Below, one piece after another: positions 36,215-47,505 of a DNA stretch of 64,000 nt (its first letter is position 1; the number at the start of each line of letters is the position of its first letter). Location: assembly GCF_900324465.2 (NCBI RefSeq), contig NC_046622.1:20562297-20626296 (forward strand). Direction: 5' to 3'. The translations under genes were made by a program, and so were the position numbers. The notes under the pieces were generated by a model, which ran no database searches, was not told where the DNA came from, and saw nothing but the letters and a program-made list of their open reading frames with translations. The stretch comes from Anabas testudineus. Its lineage: Eukaryota; Chordata; Actinopteri; Anabantiformes; Anabantidae.

Positions 36215-37510
36215 CAACAGTGGACCACCCATCCTGGGTCTTCTTCCTTTTTCTGTGATGTACTTTGACCTTGGACTTAAGCAGGTATCCCTCTGAAAGT
36301 TGTCTTTGGCTCTTTGTCTACCATTTGCATTGTGGGGTTGTGTTTTCTCTTGCGTCCATGTCTAGGGAGGTTGACGGTTGGCTACAGATGCATGGACCTT
36401 AAACTCCTTAGTAATGTTTGCAAATATAGTCACAAAAACATTAAACTACATGGAGATTATCTTTCTAATTTCCTCTAAAACAGACTTTTAGCAACTGGAC
36501 GTCTCCATACTGCACATTTCTGTTACCTAACCCATCAAGTATGATCTGATCGTTCAGGAAGTGGATATAGTGTAGATGATGGGAGATGTAGTCCATAGAA
36601 GTGGTGTCTTACATGTGAGAGAGGGAGAGACGCTACCAGAGTAGAAACAAAGGTTGACAAACACAAACACACAGGGTCCAGGAGGTCTGGATCCTTTTCA
36701 TGTGGACACAACAGGTAACTGGTCCGCTGAAAATCATAAGTCCAAAAACAATCCAAAGTCCATAAATACAGTAAGGTCCAAAGCACAGACTAAAAGGGAG
36801 ATCCAAATGACAGAGAGGATACAGAAGGAAAGAGAAGCAAAGATAAAGAAAGATTCAGAGTCAGTGTCCAGAGTCCAGTGGAATATACCAGAAAATCAGA
36901 ATCAAACTCACGAGTTGCAGGGAACGGAGAAAGAAAGACAAGGTACAGGGCAGAGTCAGAGTCATGTCCAGGTCAACAGTTTTTTCAGGAGACAATCAGA
37001 TGACAGTTGGATAGTAAATGCTGAGATCAATCTATCTGGCAAATAAGTTATAGGAGACGGACAGCTTAAAAAGGGAATAGATGACAGATGAAAACAATCA
37101 AGGCTAGTTAGTGTGAAGATGAAGGATTTCAGAGAGTACTAGGACAGGAAATGATATGTCAAAATAAGAGTCAGGAATCAAAAGTCATAATGTGTTACAT
37201 CTCTCACAAACATTGGCAACTGAAGCTCATGCTAAAACTGAGCAGATCATGTTGGAGTTGGAGATAATAGATGCTGAACAACAGTTATTTTTATGGAAAT
37301 TACTGCAACGTAGATAATAGAGATGATGTCAGAGGACATAGTAGTCTGGCCTGCATTGTTGTGGTGTATATTTGCCTTCCTGGGGAAGTATACACCAAGC
37401 TACGATATAGGATATGCACCCACCCAGTGCCTACGCGGAAGTATAGATCAAACTTCTTTGTATATTTAGTAGTTGTCTGTAGAAATGTGTGATGTGTAGT
37501 TTGTATTACA
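36215..37510. repeat. Unassigned repeat-rich DNA upstream of SUCNR1-like copy 1
   Basis: Frames at 36535-36786 and 36654-37046 look like repeat-derived reading frames rather than genes. The segment at 37139-37190 (ggaaatgatatgtcaaaata, agagtcaggaat) recurs at 48540-48590 in front of copy 2, so it was part of the duplicated unit or a repeat present in both. The stretch 37220-37510 also matches 48720-49060 and is upstream sequence shared by the two units. Confidence 0.5.
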
Positions 37511-37589
37511 GTTTTCAGTGATCTGATTGTGTCTACACCCACTCATGGTAGCATTCTCTATTCACAGCGACTACTAGAACAACTGTTCT

Positions 37590-38677
37590 ATGGTAAGCAT
37601 GATCATGTTGTGCTGAATATAGTTAGCTCTGGACCTAAAAATGTATATTTTGTTGAACATTGTTGTTAAAAGTCTGTATTTTTAGGCCAGACTTTATGTT
37701 ACTTACCCATTCATTTTGTCTCACCTCATTTCTCCTCGATCTCCCTCCCTTTTCCTTTCTCACCCTAGATGCTAAATTGTACAGAGTTGGTTGGCATGCT
37801 GGGAAGATACTATCTTTCACCAGCCTATGGCATTGAGTTCGGCATTGGTTTCCTTGGAAACCTTTTGGCTATACTTGGTTATATATTTTGTTTGCCAGAA
37901 TGGCAAAGCTGCAATATTTACCTCTTCAACATGGCAGTCTCAAACCTTATTTTTCAGTGCACACTTCCACAGCTCTCTTACCTTTATGCAAACAATCAAT
38001 CAGAAACCAGGCCTTATGCTTGCGTTATCAACCGCTATGTCCTGCACGTCAATCTTTACTCCTCCATACTCTTTATGGCTTGGGTTAGCATGGATCGCTT
38101 TCTGCTCATAAAATATCCATCACGGAACCACTACCTGCTGAGGGTACGAACAGCTCTGATTGTGACAGGACTGAGCTGGTTAGTAGTCAATGTGGAAATT
38201 GCTCCAATGATAGTGTTGATGATTCAGGACCTGCAGAGCGAAAACTGGACTCGCTGCAAGGATTTTGCCAGCCTACAGTTAGAAGGAGATATCAATTTAT
38301 TAGGCTACAGCCTGGGACTAACCTTGACTGGTTACATTCTCCCTCTTGCAGCACTTTGTGGTTTCTCTCACAAAATTGCTCATCTGCTCCATATTCAAGA
38401 AAAAGCCTTACAGCGCAGAACAACATCATATAAACGTCCTCTCAGGGTTGTTGCATCAACTACAGCCATGTTTTTAATTCTCTATACTCCCTACCATGTG
38501 CTGAGAAATATCAGAATAGCATCTCGTCAATGCTGGACAGGGTTGGAACTGTGTACAAAAACATACATTGAGAGTCTGTACATCTTGACCAGACCATTGG
38601 CCTTCTTGCACAGTGCAATTAACCCTGTTTTCTATTTCTTCATGGGTGAGAGAGTTCAGAGAGCTCCTATTCGCTAA
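37590..38677 (+). CDS. sucnr1: SUCNR1-like receptor, copy 1 (frameshifted tail)
   Basis: Class A GPCR closely resembling succinate receptor 1. ATG at 37590-37592 ends the 5' exon (donor gtaagc); intron 37593-37768; large exon 37769-38677, whose first codon is also ATG. An acceptor-like ttttcag ends at 37518, so the 5' exon may be 37519-37592. Seen: N-glycosylation site NCT, seven hydrophobic segments, Cys before INRYVLH and Cys in RCKDF (likely disulfide), MDRF in place of DRY, TPYHVLRNIRIASR, ILTRPLAFLHSAINPVFYF. Residues matching the human succinate-binding Arg99, His103, Arg252 and Arg281 are present. The TM2 Asp (2.50) is Asn. After FFMG a one-base insertion relative to the other copies (about 38646-38653) replaces the last 20 or so residues (DKFRELL...) by ERVQRAPIR, removing helix 8 and the tail. 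303 residues counting both Met codons. May be partly disabled. Confidence 0.88.
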
Positions 38678-38700
38678 GCTCAGAAAACTGGCTAGTAGAA

Positions 38701-39112
38701 CAGGTTAGCAACCTTAAAAAATCCAGCACAATGAGACATAAATTACCATTGTATGTCCTCATATGTGGACCAGTTGTGTCTTTACATATTTAATTTTGTT
38801 AAATATTTAGTTGAAGTTGTTCTAATTCTCAGTTTTACATGTGTGTATTCATTGAATTTGTATGTTTTCAACAATTAATACAATGTATATCATGGCTATT
38901 AATGTGTAATTTCTTGTAGTGAGTAGTATAAAACTGATTCAAAAACACAAAATGCTGTATGATAACAAAATGTGCTTTTTTAAATTACTTTACTATGTGT
39001 ATACATTGATGTGCACAGAGGTTGCCCTGTATTAAAAAAAAAAAAAAAAAATATTGTGTAAATTGCATTGTTACTGCATCATCTGTTTTTTTTTTCAATA
39101 TTAAACATATTT
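38701..39112. other. 3' flank of SUCNR1-like copy 1
   Basis: This AT-rich flank has local similarity to the 3' flanks of the other copies. It includes an A-rich run near 39032-39049. No gene seen. Confidence 0.5.
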
Positions 39113-39205
39113 GTTTTGTGATAGTTCTGATGTTTGAGGTTTCAGGTAAGACAACACTACGGTCTTTGCTATTACCAAGATTAACAGAAATTCTGAATGT
39201 ATTGT
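39113..39205 (+). pseudogene. V2R relic 1: exon 2 remnant
   Basis: After a former acceptor (gtgatag), ttctgatgtttgaggtttca and ctttgctattaccaagatta align with the start of V2R exon 2 ([23 protein letters not shown]). The match ends at about 39200. The preceding ttttgtg also resembles the end of V2R intron 1. With relic 1 exon 1 at 35.1 kb, it brackets SUCNR1-like copy 1. Confidence 0.8.
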
Positions 39206-39479
39206 AATTTCCATTTTTTTGGGTTTGAAGTTTTTGTCTTTGTCATCTCATGATTTTGGATAAATGTAATATTTATTTTAAATTAACATTTTGAAAAGGT
39301 TTAAATTAATTTAGAGACACATCTGTCAACATGACAAAATACATTTAAAATCCAATAAAATTGAGGACTGGTTGTTACTATGCAAAATATACTTACATAC
39401 TTAATACATACAAAATGTGTCTGAGTGGCATTAAAAATAAAGTCACAACAAATGGGCATAAATAAAGTTAAGAAACTGA

Positions 39480-39845
39480 CAAGAAATATCCCTAAAAATA
39501 TACACTGCATGTCCAAGAGTTGCATTAATTTTTCTCAAAGATTCTCAGTGGGGTTAAGGTCTGGACTCTGTAGTGGCCAATCCATGTTTGAAAATGATGC
39601 CATGATCCCTGAACCACTTTTTCACAATTTGAGCCTGATGAATGCTGGTATTTGTCATTTTGGAATATGCCCGTTACATCAGGGAAGAAAAAATCAATCA
39701 TTCAGTATATTCAGGTAGTCAACTGACCGCATTCTTTGGATACGTAACATTGCTGAACCTAGACCTGACCAACTGCAGCAACCTCAGATCATAGCACTGC
39801 CCCCACAGGCTTGTACGGTAGGCTTCATCAGACCACATGACCTCC
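39480..39845 (-). mobile_element. Tc1/mariner-like relic, minus orientation
   Basis: The reverse complement carries the same blocks as the plus-strand relic at 45650-46190: catgtggtctgatgaagcct, ccgtacaagcctgtgggggc, gtgctatgatctgaggttgc, then tggacttt-like and 'LNP' regions. An internal part present in the other copy is missing. It directly abuts the LINE at 39846, which probably inserted into it. Confidence 0.7.
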
Positions 39846-42213
39846 GGTACGGTAGGGCTAGGGTTCAATCCCCGGTTAATGCTATCTGTCTACCTCGAAT
39901 AATGAGAGTTGGAAACACAAGAGTCAAACCGGCTCAGACATCGCCCGGGTCAACAAGGTCTGCGTCAGGTGTTGGGGAACCAGGGCAACCTGATGAGCTA
40001 CTGGAACAAGGATAAGACAAAACCCTAGTGAGCGGGGCTACATGAAGAGGATGAAACACTTCATGTCACAACTAGAGATTGATTAGGTACAACACAAATG
40101 CTGTGACAAGGGGGGGGGCCAGGACGACAGGTCGGCGGGGAGATATTACAATCATCCTCCCCACAATCAGAGATTGGGTTCGAAGCCCCAGTAACAGAGC
40201 TTAATGCAAGAGCAGCTGACCTAAGATTGAAGATCATGGCTAAGATGGACACCTGGAACCCCCGAGTCCGGTTACCAAGAATTAGTGAAGTACCTTCTGA
40301 AAGTCTGCTAGAAGATGTGAATGCAGCACTACAGACAATACCAACTCTGACCATCACTAAGACCAATCAGCTGATCTACAGCACAGCAAACGTGATCCTT
40401 GAGGCTATATATCTTATACTTGGCTATAAGATCAATGCAAGCCATAAGGTGCACTATCCTCCATGGAAACAGAGGTTGGATGCTAAGTTCCAGGCAACAC
40501 GGAGAGAATTTTAGCCAACTATCAGAACTACAGACAGGCAGAATGAAGAAGAACCAGGTACTTAAGAAGTACAGTAAGATGACCATACCTGAGGCCTTGG
40601 AGACTGCCAAGCAAAGGCTCACAGCCCTGGCTTCCCGGCTGAAGAGATACACCACAAAAGTTGAGACCAGGAGAATAAACAGGATGTTCTCCACTGAGTC
40701 ATCCAAGGTGTACTCACAGTGGCAGGGTAATACTATGAGAGCAGAGCCACCAAGGCTGGAGATTGAACAACAATGGAAAAGCATATGGGAGAAGATGGCA
40801 TCACATAACAGCAATGGCAAGTGGCTGGTGGACTTGAGAGTAGACCACAGCAACCTCCCTGAAGAGGAGATCCAGTATCCAAGATCCAGTAACCATCACA
40901 ATGGCAGACATCCAAGAGAGGGTCTCGGGTATGAAGAACTGGACAGCTCCAGGTCTTGACATGATCCATGCCTACTGGCTAAAGAAGTTAACCTCACTCC
41001 ATGAGCGCCTGGCGGCACAAATGAACAACCTACTAGAGGATGGAACCTACCCTGAATGGCTAACGGAAGGCCGGACAGTCCTGATCTTGAATGACCCCCA
41101 GAAGGGAGCAGACCCATCCATCTACCTCCCAATAACCTGCCTCTGCACAACATGGAAGCTCCTGTCAGGGATCATAGCAGCCAAGATGAGCAAGCAGGTG
41201 GGTCAATACATGAGCAGTACCCAGAAAGGAATTGGTAGTAACACCAGGGGAGCAAAGCACTAGCTACTGGTAGACCATACATACCAAACACTAAGTACCT
41301 CCAAAGGGTAAGGCAAGTCCTGAGAAGTCCGCTGAATGGGAAGAACAAAGTCCGGGTGATCAACACCTATGCCCTCCCGGTCATCAGGTATCCCCCTGAC
41401 ATAATAAGCTGGCCGAAGGAAGAGATGGAAGCCACTGACATCAAGACAAGGAAGCCCCTTACAATGCACGGAAGGTTTCACCCTAAATCCAGCACCCTGA
41501 GACTGTACGCTAAGCGGAAGGAAGGAGGCCGAGGATTAGTGAGCGTCAAAGCCACTATCCAGGGATCTACCATACCAGGCAGGACCCCAGGTGCAGGCTG
41601 TGCAAAGATGCCCCTGAAACAATCCAGCACATAACAGCAGGATGCAAGATGCTAGCAGGCAGGGCATACATGGAACGCCATAACCAGGTGGCTGGCATAG
41701 TGTACAGGAACATCTGTGCCGAGTACAGGCTGGAAGTCCCAAAGTCAAAATGGGACACACCTCCAAAGGTGGTCGAGAATGACCGAGCTGAGATCCTGTG
41801 GGACTTCCAGATACAGACTGACAAACTGGTAATGCCCAACCAACCCGACATAGTAGTGGTGGACAAACAGGAGAAAAAGGCTGCAGTGATAGATGTAGCA
41901 ATCCCAAGTGACAGCAACATCAGGAAGAAGGAGCACGAGAAGATCGAGAAGTACCAAGGGCTGAAAGAAGAGCTGGAAAAGATGTGGAAGGTGAAGGCCC
42001 AAGTGGTACCGGTGGTAATAGGAACACTGGGGGCTGTAACTCCCAACCTGGGAGAGTGGCAGATCCCAGGAGCAACATCTGAGATCTCTGTCCAGAAGAG
42101 TGCAGTCCTACGAACAGCTAAGATACTGCGCAGGACCCCCAAGCTCCCAGGCCTCTGGTAGAGGACCTGAGCTTGAAGGAATAAGACCGCTCCAAGGAAG
42201 GAGCGATAGGGGA

Positions 42214-42215
<2 letters not shown>
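39846..42215 (+). mobile_element. LINE with restriction-like endonuclease, internally deleted
   Basis: Non-LTR retrotransposon of the early-branching type that ends in a restriction-like endonuclease, as in the R4/Dong/Rex6 or NeSL-like groups. A long frame from about 40227 covers the upstream region; RT motifs start at 40901-41230 (NWTAPGLDMIHAYWLKK, then TVLILNDPQKG and PITCLCTTWKLLSGI). The C-terminal endonuclease region is at 41812-42161 (PDIVVVDKQEKKAAVIDVAIPS, written as PDIVVVD...VIDVAIP). The RT palm with the catalytic YxDD box is absent between about 41264 and 41300, where the frame jumps to the downstream 'YLQRVRQVLRSPLNGKNK' region. Thus deleted and also frame-broken. Ends in a TA/TG tract. 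Confidence 0.75.
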
Positions 42216-42259
<44 letters not shown>

Positions 42260-42282
42260 GTGTGTGTGTGTGTGTGTGTGTG
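42216..42282. repeat. (TA)n then (TG)n microsatellite
   Basis: A TA run at about 42217-42256 is followed by a TG run at 42259-42282, sitting exactly between the end of one LINE and the start of the next recognisable LINE. Confidence 0.95.
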
Positions 42283-43897
42283 CTCGGTGCACGCCGAGAC
42301 TCAGCTCCACACCAAGGGAAAATAAGCCAGCTAGTCAGGTCGTGGTAGCCGGTATGGAGCCACCTAGCTTAGCTCCCGTCAGCTGTCCTCCGGAAGTTGC
42401 AGAGCAGCCGGGGAGTCAGGCTGGCTGGGTGACGGTTTGTAGAAAGCATAACCCGAGACACTCACCCAAGGTTCACCTCGACCAGGTGACCAGACCACTG
42501 CAGATATCTCCACAACAACATTGTGCAGTAGTGAGGACTTCATGAACTTTTTCAATAACAAAATTGTAAATATAAGGCATAAAATCCAAGCTTTAAAACC
42601 AGACAATTTAGTTGACACAGATGATGAGCTAACCACAGCAGATCAATTATAGGCCGATATCAGACCTCCCCTTTATCTCAAAAATTCTCGAAAAGATAGT
42701 AGCTGGGCAGCTATCCTCGTATCATCATAGAAATAACATACACAAACTCTATCAGTCAGGATTTAGGCCTCATCACAGCACAGAGACGGCACTTGTTAAA
42801 GTTGTAAATGACCTCCTATTGGCCTCTGATCAGGGTAGCGTCACTATGCTTGTGCTACTCGACCTCAGTGCAGCTTGTGACATCATTGACGATAGTATTC
42901 TCCTTCACACACTAGAAAATGTTGTTGGAATTAAGGGAACGGCCCTCTCTTGGCTTAGGTCCTATTTGACGGATTGTTATCAGTATGTAGATCTAAATAG
43001 CGATTACTCCACATGCTCTCCAGTGGAGTTTGGTGTTCCACAGGGTTCAGTTTTAGGCCCACTGCTTTTTTCCCTCTACATGCTTCCACTGGGCAACATA
43101 AGCCGTAAACATGGTATTAACTTTCACTGTTATGCTGACGACACACAGTTACATGTTTCATCAAAACCAGATGAGATCAAACAGCTTAATAATGTTCTGA
43201 GCAATGTGTAAAGGATATTCGAGACTGGATGCTAATTAACTTCCTTCTGCTTAATCCTGATAAGACAGAAGTACTAGTTATAGGATCACTTGCAGCTAGA
43301 AGCAAGATTTTAGATCACACCGTAACTCTAGATGGCCTTTCTGTTACATCTAGTGCAACAGTAAAAGACCTTGGTGTGATTCTAGATTCCAGTCTTTCAT
43401 TTGAAGCTCATGTAGATAATATCACCAGGACAGCTTTCTTTCACCTCAGAAATATTGCCAACTGTCTGGCTTTTTAACCAGGTGCATAAACAAGCTTCAG
43501 TTAGTTCAGAATGCAGCAGCGAGAGTCGCAGTATCTAAATGAACTGCTAGTGTCTTATGATCCACCACGCCTACTTCGATCAAAGGATCCAGGCTGCCTG
43601 TCAGTGCTTCGTATCATGAAAACTACAGCTGGGGGCAGAGCTTTTTCTTACAAAGCCCCAAAGTTATAGAATAGCCTTCCAAATAGCCTTCGGGACTCAG
43701 ACACAGTCTCAGTGTTTAAGTCAAAGCTTGAAAACCTATTTGTTTAGTCAAGCATTTTTGTAAATAGATTTGGGAAGGACTCATGGACGTAGAGCATTAT
43801 GGTGATGCTGTCTTCCCCACTCTCACTGATCACTCAGGTTTGTTGATGGTGAAGTGATCGGTTGCTCCGATTCAAATAAAATTGAATTGAACTGAAT
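42283..43897 (+). mobile_element. L2-type LINE, internally deleted
   Basis: A short ORF1-like piece (GWVTVCRKHNP, about 42425-42457) and an SEDFMNFFNNKI piece (about 42533-42568) are followed after a deletion by a good reverse transcriptase: [40 protein letters not shown] and the catalytic box [11 protein letters not shown] at about 43122-43154, then WMLINFLLLNPDKTEVL. The 3' end carries RIAFQ-like and LKTYLFSQAFL text and a tail of attgaattgaactgaa repeats at 43883-43897. One stop breaks the RT frame near 43208. Family by recall: L2 branch of CR1-like LINEs. Confidence 0.8.
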
Positions 43898-44007
43898 CAC
43901 AGATGTCCAGCTATCATTGTGTTCGCTATTTGTATGAGTGTGCATATATATGTATTAAGATGCAAACACATATTTGATACTCGAAATAGCGAATAGCAAA
44001 AAACACT

Positions 44008-44051
44008 GCACAGTTTTGGATACACATTTGAGTGTAGATTTGCCATGAGAG
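44008..44051 (+). pseudogene. V2R exon 6 relic, internally deleted
   Basis: cagttttggatacacatttg and agtgtagatttgcca match the first 45 bases of V2R exon 6 ([11 protein letters not shown]), then about 220 bases are missing and the sequence resumes as gag|gtgtgatatccatttata, matching the exon 6 donor and the start of intron 6 in genes A and C. Flanking DNA up to about 44120 also matches intron 6. It lies between two LINEs and must belong to a dead V2R, probably relic 1. Confidence 0.75.
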
Positions 44052-44589
44052 GTGTGATATCCATTTATACTACCCCTTTTTATATGACTTGACTTGCATT
44101 GTATCTGTGTGGCTGACCTGTTTTTCGCCACCATATTGCTGTAGTAAAGACTCTGAAAACCTATCTTTGGCTGTTTATCCTCATTCACCTCATTGAGTAG
44201 TGTATGTAACACCAACTATATCTGGTGGGTGGAACAGCTTTCCTGACTCAGTGCTGAGTAGCTCATCAGAAATGTCAAGGAGTATGTGTGAAACTTGAGG
44301 TAAATTATATCAGATTTAATTTCTAGAAACCCTAAAAAATTATATTTTATTTGAGGGGCATAAATCAGGCAAACAAAAGCTGTTTGAAGCCACCCATGTA
44401 GATCTGAATGGCTGATTAGTGCCATTCATTTAATTAGTGAACGCTCTTGTTGAACAAATGGTTTGTCAAGTTGGTCTGCTTCCTGATTGGATAAACTAAC
44501 AAAGAAAATGTGACATGTTGCTAAATGAAGAGACATAAACACAATTTTACCATTTTATATGCTTTTGCAAATGTACTTCTCTACTGGGG

Positions 44590-45440
44590 ACATTGTGGGA
44601 TAGTGGAAGGAATATTTTGAGGATCTCTTTAACCCCGATAACACGCTTTCTGCAGAGGAAGCCGAGCCTGAAGACAACATTTCTAGATGCAGCTAAAGGG
44701 GCCGGAGGGAGTCCCTGCTTTTTGCAGGTGATGTCCTGCTTGCTTCATCAGGCCAGGACCTTCAGCGTGTACTGGGGAAGTTTGCAGTTGAGAGTGAAGC
44801 GGCTGGGGTGACAAGCAGCACCTCCTAGTCTGAGGCCATGGTTCTTGACCGGAAAAAGGTGGCTTGCACTCTTCAGGTTGGAGGAGAGATCCTGCCTCAA
44901 GTGGAGAAGTATTTTTGAGTCTTGTTCACGAGTCAGGGAAGGATGGAGCATGAGATTGTCAGATGGATCAGTGCATCAGCAGCGGTAATGCGGTCGATGC
45001 ACATGTACATATCTGTCATGGTAAAACTCTTCATTTACCACAATCTATGTTTCTAAACTCACCTATGGTCATTAGCTCTGGATCATCACCGAAAGAATAT
45101 GGTCTCGGATACAAGCGACTGAAATGAGTTTCCTTTGCAAGGTGGCTAGGCGCACCTTTAGAGAAAGGGTGAGGAGCATGGTCACCTAGAAGGAACTCTG
45201 AGTAGAGTTGCTTCTCCTCCACATCAAGAGAGGCCAGCTTAGGTGGCTTGGGCATCTGTTTCCGATGCTCCCCGGGACATGGAGGTGTTCAGGACATGTC
45301 CCCCCGGGAGGAGGCCCTGGGGAAGAAGTGGGACACGTTGGAGGGACTATGATTCTCGGCTAGCCTGGGAACGCCTCAACGCTCTTTGAGAAAAACTGGA
45401 GGAGATATCTAAGGAGAGGTAAGTCTGGGCATCCCTGCCT
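44590..45440 (+). mobile_element. LINE fragment (C-terminal reverse transcriptase region)
   Basis: Plus-strand text in several frames reads FAGDVLLASSGQDLQRVLGKF-like, AMVLDRKKVACTLQVGGE, then LTYGH-like, MSFLCKVARRTF, LLLHIKRGQLRWLGHLF and finally PRGRR-like and W..YDSRLAWERLNAL. This is the segment after the YADD box of a widespread fish non-LTR element, perhaps of the I/Nimb group. It is 5'-truncated and broken. The stretch 44120-44590 holds no recognisable feature. Confidence 0.7.
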
Positions 45441-45649
45441 TCTCTTCTTTTCTCTCTCCTCTTTCCACTCACCCCAACTGAGGCAGGAGGGATGTTTTTC
45501 TAAATGGATTTTTCCTCTCCACTGTTGCCTAAAGCTTGCTTAAATGGGATTGTTGGGTTTTCTATAAAATTCTTTATACAATTAGACTTTGTAAGGTCTT
45601 AAACCTTATACTGTAAAGCATCTCAGGATGACAAAAGATGTTAATCTAT

Positions 45650-46190
45650 TTCAGAAGGGTCAAATTATTGGCATGAATCAAGCAAAGAAAACATCTATGG
45701 AGACTAAAACTGGGATAAGAACTGTCCATTGGAATAGGATCATGTGGTCTGATGAGTCTAGAGTGATAGGTTCATCAGGGTAAGAAGGGAGGCAGGTGAA
45801 GTGATACAACAATCATGCCTGGTTCCTCCCGTACAAGCTGGTGGGGGCAGTGCTATGATCTGGGGTTGCTGCAGTGTCAGGTCTAGGTTCAGCAACATTA
45901 TGTGGCCAAAGAATTAGGTCAGCTGACCTGAATATACTGAATGACCAGGTTATTACATCAATGATTTTTTTTCTTCCATGGTGGCACAGGCATATTCCAA
46001 TATGACAATACCAGGATTCATCAGGCTCATATTGTGAAAGAGAGAGCATGATACATCATTTTCACACATGGATTGACCACCACAAAGTCCAGACCTTAAA
46101 CCCATTGGGAATCTTTAGAATGTACTGGAGAAGCAGCAGTCCGACTCTCCCATCAGCAATACTGCGAAAGTTAATGCTCTAACTTAATGC
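45650..46190 (+). mobile_element. Tc1/mariner-like transposase relic
   Basis: Tc1 transposase layout in order: ggatcatgtggtctgatgag (MWSDES), tgcctggttcctcccgtaca, gtgggggcagtgctatgatc (GGGSAMIWG), ggtcagctgacctgaatata, caatatgacaataccaggat, ccagaccttaaacccattgg (PDLNPIG). Broken by several frame changes. The same family lies inverted at 39480-39845. Confidence 0.75.
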
Positions 46191-47215
46191 TCTAATTAAT
46201 GGTAACTCTGGCGGGCAATAAATGTTGTGAAATTGCAGAAGTCTTTTCTCTCTTCTGACCTCTCCTAAAGTTTCTCAGAAGTAATGTACTCAACACAAAA
46301 CAAATCTAAAATCTTCCCAATTAAGAAGAATTAATTCACAGTGTTGGGATTTTACAGCAGCATGCAGCCTGTAGATACATTATGCTACACAAGCCTACTG
46401 CAACTTAAGTGGGGGCATTGCACATCTGATTTATCTTAGTGGTTGTTTGACACCACATTTTAATGTTATGTGATACAAAATTCCACTCTGTCTCATTTTC
46501 AATATAAAAGTAAAAGAGTGATAGCTCCACTAAACACTGTCTTTGTGTACCAGTGTTATTCAACCCCTTAACAACATTAACAGTGCATTTTTTAAAGGCT
46601 GTAACTTTGTGAACAATACTAGAGAAACTCATTAAACCAGAGAAACAATGTAAGTCTTCCTCACAACCAACAACAGTTATGTTGCGCGTGTTATGTTGTA
46701 CAAAGGTATGTAGGGTAAGTTTAAGCTTAAAGCTTAATCTGATACTGTTATAATTTTGCCAACTGCACTTATTTTTATTTATTATTTATTACAGCTCGAA
46801 ACCCACATTTCCAACACTGGTGCCACCTTTCGAAGTGTTCACGTTTCATAAGATGCACCACTTCCTTGACTTTAAAATTACTCCACAAAGCCGGCTTTAT
46901 CCATGCCTGTAATTCACATTCTAGCTACTGTTCTACTGTACTGTGATGATTGGCCAGTATCAGCTTAATACCGGTACTGAATATCAGATCAGTACACTTC
47001 TAATTTCTATACAGTATACATATGTATTGTAAGTATACTGTTGCTTCAGAAACTATGCACAAAGTGTGTGTGTGTTTTGAGTTTTACATCAGTTTTTGTT
47101 AAACCTATATCATCATGTTAACCCAAAACTGGCATTGAACAGTTGTTATTGAAAATGCACAAATCATGCCTCAGTGTAGAAAAAAAAGACAATCAGTGTT
47201 AAATAAAGTACATTT
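46190..47215. other. Intergenic before relic 2, no gene seen
   Basis: AT-rich DNA without coding signal. A short duplication (ttaatgctcta) is visible near 46173-46195. Confidence 0.45.
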
Positions 47216-47219
47216 CATT

Positions 47220-47505
47220 GCCCTGCTCCTTCTTCTGCTACTTCTTGTGTCCTGGTGGGTGTCAATCAATAAAAAGCGATGACAAAGATGAAGTGCAATT
47301 ACCTAAAGGGTTAAACTCAGGAGGTTGTGTTCAGATGCCAGCTTGTTCTTGCTCATGTTCATGCCCCCTTTATTCCTCCTCCTGCTGGCTACAGGGACAG
47401 TTTCATCTAAAGTTGATGCACAACGCTGGAAATGTGATTCTGGGTGGGCTGTTTCTATTGTCCCTTACCTTTTACCTTAGTGCCACAAAACCCTATCTAC
47501 CATGG
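47220..47505 (+). pseudogene. V2R relic 2: promoter plus first exon
   Basis: cattgccctgctccttcttc, then gtgtcaatcaataaaaagcg with a TATA-like AATAAAAA at 47268-47275, then an exon-1 match from about 47327 (ATG reads GTG) through cagggacagtttcatctaaa and gtgattctgggtgggctgtt to ccatgg|gtgagtc. The donor gt is at 47506-47507. The frame is broken in the middle, so no V2R signal peptide can be made, but the donor is intact. SUCNR1-like copy 2 follows 1.6 kb downstream. Confidence 0.85.

Noticed and set aside
36654-37046. 130-codon plus-strand open frame
   Set aside because: Lys/Gln/Ser-rich, no domain, and parts of its surroundings recur at another unit; it reads as repeat DNA.
41567-42310. 247-codon minus-strand open frame
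   Set aside because: It is antisense to the endonuclease LINE and runs into a TA/TG microsatellite; a shadow frame.
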